Origin: Pseudonocardiaceae bacterium
GTDB taxonomy: Bacteria > Actinomycetota > Actinomycetes > Mycobacteriales > Pseudonocardiaceae
Direction of reading: 5' to 3'
Assembly: GCA_009379815.1 (NCBI GenBank)
Contig: WHSY01000010.1
Coordinates: forward strand, 1-64,000
DNA: 64,000 bases
A program made the position numbers and the translations under genes. The notes under the pieces are model-generated. The model made no database searches and was not told the DNA's origin. It saw nothing but the letters and a program-made list of their open reading frames with translations. Below, in pieces: positions 59,870-64,000 of this stretch (its first letter is position 1; each line of letters opens with the position of its first letter).

Positions 59870-61495
59870 ATGGAGGCGGTGACGTTGGCGAGTGAGGTCC
59901 ACGGCGCTTCTTGGCAGCTCGGGGCGGCGCTGGTGAGCCGTCGGCGCCTGCTGGCCGGGGGAGCGGGACTGGGCCTGCTGGGCGCGCTGGGCGGGTGCGG
60001 GAACGGCCGGGTGGACCCGGACGGGTCCGCGGTCGAGCAGGTGGCGGCCCAACGGCGCGTCGCGAACGCCCGGGTACGTCACGCCACCCTCATCGCTCGG
60101 GTCGGGCTGGCGGATCTGGGTGGGTGGACGGTGCGCACCTGGTCCTATGGGGAGGGTGTCCCGGGGCCGCTACTGCGCGGCACCGCCGGTGAGGTGCTGC
60201 GGGTGCGGGTGGACAACCGGCTTCCGGAGCCCACCGCCGTGCATTGGCACGGGCTGGCGATCCGCAACGACATGGACGGCGTGCCGAACCTGACCCAGCC
60301 CTCGATCGCGCCCGGCGCGGCGATGGACTACGAGTACGTGCTGCCGACACCCGGCACCTTCTTCTACCACTCGCATCATGGTGTGCAGCGCGAGCGCGGC
60401 CTCTACGGTCCGTTGATCATCGACGACCCGCGGGAGCCCGGCGACTACGACGTGGAGTTCGTGGTCGTGCTCGACGATTGGACCGATGGCACGAGCCCCG
60501 GATCCAGCCCCGAGGACATCCTGCACTACCTGGAGATCGGCGGGGCCGGTGCGAAGTACCGCGCACCGGTGCTCGCGGGGGCAATCCCCTCGGCGGTCGC
60601 GCCCCCCGCGCCGATGGGAGCACCAGCGCCGATCACGACGCAGCTCGCCGGGGACGTGCAGTACCCGTTCCACTTGCTCAACGGCCGGCTGCCCACGGCG
60701 CCGCAGACCTTCACCGCCCGCGCTGGCCAGCGGGCCCGGATCCGCCTGATCAACGCCTCCGGCGCGACGGTGTACCGGGTCGCGCTCGGCGGGCACCGGC
60801 TGACCGTGACCGACTCCGACGGCTACCCGGTGCAGCCGGTCACGGTCGACACGCTGCGGATCGCGTCTGGGGAGCGTTACGACGTGCAGGTCATGCTCGG
60901 CGATGGTGCCTTCCCGCTGGTCGCGCTGGCGGAGGGCAAGGGCGCCCAGGCCCTGGGGGTGGTCCGCACCGCCGGCGGCGCCACCCCACCGCCCAGCGTC
61001 CAGCCCGCTGAGCTCGACCGGCAGATGCTCGGGCTCGCCGACCTGCAGGCGCCCCCGCAGGTCCGGTTGGACACCCCGGCGCCGACCCAGCACGACACCT
61101 ACCTCACCGGCGACATGAACGCCTACGGCTGGCGGATTAACGCCGAAACCTACAACGCGGCCGATCCCTTCGCCGGCATCACCCCGCTGCCGGTCCGCCG
61201 CGGCGAGCACGTGCGGATGACCCTGATCAACCAGACACCCGCGTTCCATCCGATGCACCTGCACGGGCACACCATCCAGGTACGCGCCATCGGCACCAAC
61301 CGCGCCTACTACCGGGACGGCGCCGCGGACACTCCGTTGCCGGCCGGCGCGCGCAAGGACACCGTGCAGGTCGCCCCGGGCCAGCGCATCGCCGTCGACT
61401 TCGTCGCCGATAATCCCGGTCAGTGGCTGCACCACTGCCACAACGCCTATCACCTCGCCGCCGGCATGGCCACGATCGTCTCCTACCAGGCCTGA
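59870..61495 (+). CDS. Tat-exported multicopper oxidase
   Basis: The 541-residue protein has a twin-arginine signal (SRRRLLAGGAGLGLLGALGG) and a possible lipobox ending at Cys, so it may be a lipoprotein. Copper motifs are present: HWHGLAIRNDMDGVP, FFYHSHHGVQRERGLYGP, FHPMHLHGHTIQV and WLHHCHNAYHLAAGM, covering T1, T2 and T3 sites. It would oxidise Cu(I) or phenolic substrates and is a typical copper-tolerance enzyme. Confidence 0.92.
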   Translation: MEAVTLASEVHGASWQLGAALVSRRRLLAGGAGLGLLGALGGCGNGRVDPDGSAVEQVAAQRRVANARVRHATLIARVGLADLGGWTVRTWSYGEGVPGPLLRGTAGEVLRVRVDNRLPEPTAVHWHGLAIRNDMDGVPNLTQPSIAPGAAMDYEYVLPTPGTFFYHSHHGVQRERGLYGPLIIDDPREPGDYDVEFVVVLDDWTDGTSPGSSPEDILHYLEIGGAGAKYRAPVLAGAIPSAVAPPAPMGAPAPITTQLAGDVQYPFHLLNGRLPTAPQTFTARAGQRARIRLINASGATVYRVALGGHRLTVTDSDGYPVQPVTVDTLRIASGERYDVQVMLGDGAFPLVALAEGKGAQALGVVRTAGGATPPPSVQPAELDRQMLGLADLQAPPQVRLDTPAPTQHDTYLTGDMNAYGWRINAETYNAADPFAGITPLPVRRGEHVRMTLINQTPAFHPMHLHGHTIQVRAIGTNRAYYRDGAADTPLPAGARKDTVQVAPGQRIAVDFVADNPGQWLHHCHNAYHLAAGMATIVSYQA

Positions 61496-61762
61496 GCCGG
61501 TCCGCGGGTCAACCGTGCGAGCAGGAACTCGGCGACGGACCGCGGCGCGGTGATCGGCAGATGGTGGTCACCGGGAATCTGCGCGATGTCCACCCCAGGC
61601 GCGGGCGCAGCATGTCGATGCCCGCCGGGTGCACCCGGTCGTCGTGCTTGGCGAGCAGGACCGAGGTGGGGTGGGTGGGACGGCGCAGTCCCGGCACCAG
61701 GACGTTGTCCGGCGCCAGCAGCGCGTCGAGGCCGTCCCGGAAGGCGGGGTAGGTGTGGGCGC
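61483..61762 (-). pseudogene. Alpha/beta hydrolase fragment, 5' truncated and frameshifted
   Basis: On the minus strand AFRDGLDALLAPDNVLVPGL and TSVLLAKHDDRVHPAGIDML continue after one frameshift as GVDIAQIPGDHHLPITAPRS to the stop near 61483. The pattern with acid in KHDDRVHP and His in GDHHLPI is the C-terminal half of a hydrolase. The 5' half is missing at about 61760 and replaced by another remnant. Confidence 0.65.
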
Positions 61763-62089
61763 TCGACCTGCCCGACTCCGCGTTCGACACGGTGGTCTGC
61801 ACCTTCTCGCTGTGTGCCATCCCCGACCACCGGGCGGCGCTCGGTGAGATGATCCGGGTGCTGCGGCCCCGGAGGTCGGTTGCTGCTGGCCGACCATGTC
61901 GCTAGCACGAGCGCCCCGATCCGGGCCGGGCAGCGGCTGCTCGAGCTGGGCAGCGTCCCGATCGGCGGCGAGCATTTCCTGCGCCGGCCGATCGAGCACG
62001 TGCGCGGCGCGGGACTCGCGATCGAGCGGCACGACCGGTTCGCGCGGGGCATCGTCGAGCGGCTGGCCGCCCGCAAGCCCGCGGCTTGA
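61757..62089 (+). pseudogene. SAM methyltransferase fragment, 5' truncated and frameshifted
   Basis: ALDLPDSAFDTVVCTFSLCA and IPDHRAALGEMIRVLRP lead, after one extra C near 61873, to GRLLLADHVASTSAPIRAGQ and IERHDRFARGIVERLAARKP. This is the C-terminal half of an actinobacterial class I methyltransferase. Only the part after SAM-motif II survives. Confidence 0.7.
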
Positions 62090-62178
62090 CCTCTTCCGGC
62101 GCGACCCGGTTGCGCCTCCGGCTTCGGCGGCACGTAACCTACGGCCGACGATAGTAGAACGCTCGGCACGAGGATCGA

Positions 62179-62886
62179 TTGCACCAGCCCCCCGCTTCCC
62201 GGCAGGTGGCACCGCTGCCTGGTGACGCTGTCGCGTCGCTGGTGAGGGTCGCGGTGGACGTCGAGCGCGTTCCGGTGCTGCGCGGCCTCGATCTCACGAT
62301 TCGGACCGGTGAACTGCTGGGGCTGGTGGGTGCGAACGGCTCGGGCAAGAGCACGCTGCTGCGGGTGCTGGCGACGCTGCTGGCGCTGCGGGGCGGCAGC
62401 GGGCAGGTGCTCGGGGCGGCGCTCGGCACGCAGGCGTGTGCGGCGGTGCGGCCGCGGATCGCGCTGGTTGGGCACACCCCGGCGCTGTACCCGCATCTGA
62501 CCCTCGCCGAGAACCTGCACGTCATCGCCCGGCTCACCGGCGTGGCACCCGGCGCGGTGGACGGCGCGCTCGACACCGTCGGGCTCGCCGCCGCGGCCGG
62601 GCGGCGTGCCGACCGCTGCTCGCAGGGGATGCAACGGCGCGCCGAGCTGGCGCGGGTGCTGGCCGCGGCCCCCGAGCTGCTGCTGCTCGACGAGCCGCAC
62701 GCCGGGCTCGACGCGGGCTCGCGCGGGCTGGTCGACCTGGTGGCCGACCGGGTGCGCCGCCGTGGCGGCGCCTGCGTCGCGGTCTCGCACGAGCGTGACC
62801 GGCTGCACTGCCTGGCCGACCGGGTGGTCGAGATCGTCGAGGGCCGCGCCCGCGTGCTCGACCCGCCTCGGGAGGTGCCGGCGTGA
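62179..62886 (+). CDS. ccmA: CcmA heme-exporter ATP-binding protein
   Basis: TTG 62179 with ACGAGGA upstream. The 235-residue ABC ATPase has Walker A GLVGANGSGKSTLLRVL, signature CSQGMQRRAELARVL, and Walker B LLLLDEPHAGLD. It pairs with CcmB to power heme handling or release of holo-CcmE in system I cytochrome c maturation. The operon continues with ccmB (GTGA overlap) and ccmC. Confidence 0.88.
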   Translation: MHQPPASRQVAPLPGDAVASLVRVAVDVERVPVLRGLDLTIRTGELLGLVGANGSGKSTLLRVLATLLALRGGSGQVLGAALGTQACAAVRPRIALVGHTPALYPHLTLAENLHVIARLTGVAPGAVDGALDTVGLAAAAGRRADRCSQGMQRRAELARVLAAAPELLLLDEPHAGLDAGSRGLVDLVADRVRRRGGACVAVSHERDRLHCLADRVVEIVEGRARVLDPPREVPA

Positions 62887-63566
62887 CCGAGCTGGCCAGC
62901 GGCCCCGGTCCGCTGCGGCAGTGCGTCGAGCTCGCCCGCAAGGACCTGCGCGCCGAGACCAGGGCCGGGGAGGCGTTGCTGGTCATCGCGCCGTTCGGGG
63001 CGGTGGCGCTGCTGCTGGTGCCGCTGGCGGTCGGCGCCGACACGCCGCTGCTGCGCGAGCTCGGGCCCGGACTGTACTGGGTGGTGGTGCTGCTGGTCGG
63101 GATGCTGGTCACGCTGCGCGCGAGCACCGTCGACGGCCCGGCGCAGCTCGAGCTGCTGCGGCTGTGCGGCATCACCCCCGCGACGCGGCTGGCCGGTCGG
63201 GCGCTGGCCAACGCGGTCCTGCTGCTCGGCGTGCAGGCCGTGCTCGCGCCGGTGGCGGTGATGCTCTACGACCCGGACCTGTCCGGCTGGGCGTGGTTGC
63301 TGCCGGTGGCGTTGCTCGTCGCCGGCGGCCTCGGCGTGCTGGGGGCGCTGGCCGATGCGCTCGCCCAGGGCCTGGCCGGGCGGACCACGCTGGGTCCGCT
63401 GCTGGTGGCGCCGCTGGCGGTGCCGCTGCTGCTGGGGGCCACCCAGGTGCTCACCGCGGCTCGCTACGACCGCGGGCCCTGGCCGTGGCTGGTGCTGATG
63501 CTCACCGCCGACCTGGTCGCCGCACTGGCGACCGTGCTCGTCGCCGCCCACCTCGAGGAGGCCTGA
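62883..63566 (+). CDS. ccmB: CcmB heme-exporter permease
   Basis: GTG 62883 overlaps the ccmA stop. The 227-residue protein has about six TM segments with LVTLRASTVDGPAQLELLRL and a C-terminal LLVAPLAVPLLLGATQVLTA, typical of CcmB. It partners CcmA in the membrane. It overlaps ccmC by a TGATG junction. Confidence 0.86.
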   Translation: MTELASGPGPLRQCVELARKDLRAETRAGEALLVIAPFGAVALLLVPLAVGADTPLLRELGPGLYWVVVLLVGMLVTLRASTVDGPAQLELLRLCGITPATRLAGRALANAVLLLGVQAVLAPVAVMLYDPDLSGWAWLLPVALLVAGGLGVLGALADALAQGLAGRTTLGPLLVAPLAVPLLLGATQVLTAARYDRGPWPWLVLMLTADLVAALATVLVAAHLEEA

Positions 63567-64000
63567 TGATGCCTCGCAGTGCCCGGCTGCCCGTCGTGGC
63601 GGGAGTGGCCGTCGCGGCCGGTCTGGCCGGTGCCATGCTGGCGCCCCCGGACCGGCTGCAGGGCGAGCTGGTGCGGCTGATGTACGTGCACGTGCCCGCG
63701 GCCTGGCTGGCCTTCCTGTCGTTCGGGGTGACGTTCGTCGCGAGCGTCGCCTGGCTGTGGCGTCGCCGGCCGGGCGCGGACCGGATTGCTGCGGCCAGCG
63801 CCGAGATCGGGGTGTTCTTCACCGGGCTGGCGATCGCGCTGGGCTCGATCTGGGGCAAGCCGACCTGGGGCGTGTGGTGGACCTGGGACCCGCGGCTGGT
63901 CACCACCGCGCTGATGTTCTTCGTCTACCTCGGCTACCTGGCGCTGCGCCGCGCCACCGTCGACCCGCTGTCCCGGGCGCGGCGCAGTGCGGTGTTCGGG
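63566..64000 (+). CDS. ccmC: CcmC heme-handling protein, 3' truncated by window
   Basis: ATG 63566 overlaps the ccmB stop. The first 145 residues show LVRLMYVHVPAAWLAFLSFG with a heme-ligand His, FFTGLAIALGSIWGKPTWGV and the WWD-type motif WTWDPRLVTTALMFFVYLGY. CcmC presents heme to CcmE. The gene continues beyond the window; ccmE and ccmF would be expected next if the pathway is complete. Confidence 0.9.
   Translation, partial: MMPRSARLPVVAGVAVAAGLAGAMLAPPDRLQGELVRLMYVHVPAAWLAFLSFGVTFVASVAWLWRRRPGADRIAAASAEIGVFFTGLAIALGSIWGKPTWGVWWTWDPRLVTTALMFFVYLGYLALRRATVDPLSRARRSAVFG

Noticed and set aside
37746-64000. Search for a right-end copy (attR) of the tRNA-Arg 3' end
   Set aside because: No stretch with GGTTCGAATCCC or its flanks was found by eye after the tRNA, so no right boundary is claimed.

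Overview
The DNA is very GC-rich, with dense head-to-tail genes, frequent GTG starts and ATGA/GTGA stop-start overlaps. It carries mycothiol-linked remnants, an ECF sigma factor with a SnoaL-like tail, twin-arginine exports, and an actinomycete-type integrase with DUF2637 and DUF4913 transfer genes. All of this points to an actinobacterium of the Pseudonocardia/Amycolatopsis kind. No 16S or other marker gene is present, so the genus is an inference.

Region 1 (1-37.3 kb) is chromosomal accessory sequence. Its left part holds a heme-binding-type protein fragment, a peroxiredoxin, a BNR-repeat/MoaD-like pair, an ECF sigma factor and methyltransferases. It also holds a tetraether-synthase/MJ0619-like radical SAM protein in an operon with a methyltransferase next to a MerT-like protein, a TetR regulator with two pairs of likely operators, a rifampin-phosphotransferase/PEP-synthase-like enzyme, an exported ferritin-like protein and an acetolactate-synthase-like enzyme. 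Several genes here are broken: a secreted protein, a lipase signal peptide, an alpha/beta hydrolase tail and an internally deleted mycothiol-dependent isomerase-family gene.

From 23.4 to 32.1 kb lies the most intriguing locus: a sulfatase/phosphoglycerol-transferase-like membrane protein, a 6-pyruvoyl-tetrahydropterin-synthase homologue, a GT4 glycosyltransferase, a flippase-like membrane protein, a RibD-type reductase, two methyltransferases, a CDP-alcohol phosphatidyltransferase and a zinc-free alcohol-dehydrogenase-like protein. They form divergent units whose heads share a GTAC-N7-GTAC dyad. Together they look like a pathway for a pterin-linked glycolipid or phosphoglycan of unknown structure. 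Aminotransferase, dienelactone-hydrolase-like, acetoacetyl-CoA synthetase, VOC and AraC genes follow. A 40-bp palindromic repeat occurs three times: twice it is translated inside a protein, and once it supplies a stop codon.

Region 2 (37.4-52.6 kb) starts at tRNA-Ser(GCU) and tRNA-Arg(ACG). A tyrosine integrase sits directly behind tRNA-Arg, followed by a GntR regulator with four TTGGCATGCCAA-type operators, a small HTH protein and a tightly overlapping transfer operon (RRQRL-type zinc protein, DUF2637, TraG/VirD4-like coupling ATPase, DUF4913, MobF relaxase-helicase). An SSB ends the block. It is an integrative mobile element; no VirB4-type ATPase, replication initiator or right attachment site was seen.

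Region 3 (52.6-64 kb) appears to be metal/redox cargo. It holds a BlaI/BlaR1-type regulatory pair with two CcdA-like proteins, thioredoxin- and glutaredoxin-like proteins, a Met/His-rich exported protein, a multicopper oxidase and the start of a ccmABC cytochrome c maturation operon. An identical 14-bp sequence at two divergent promoters suggests that BlaI controls both the regulatory operon and the multicopper oxidase unit. Copper handling plus extracytoplasmic thiol and heme chemistry is the likely theme.
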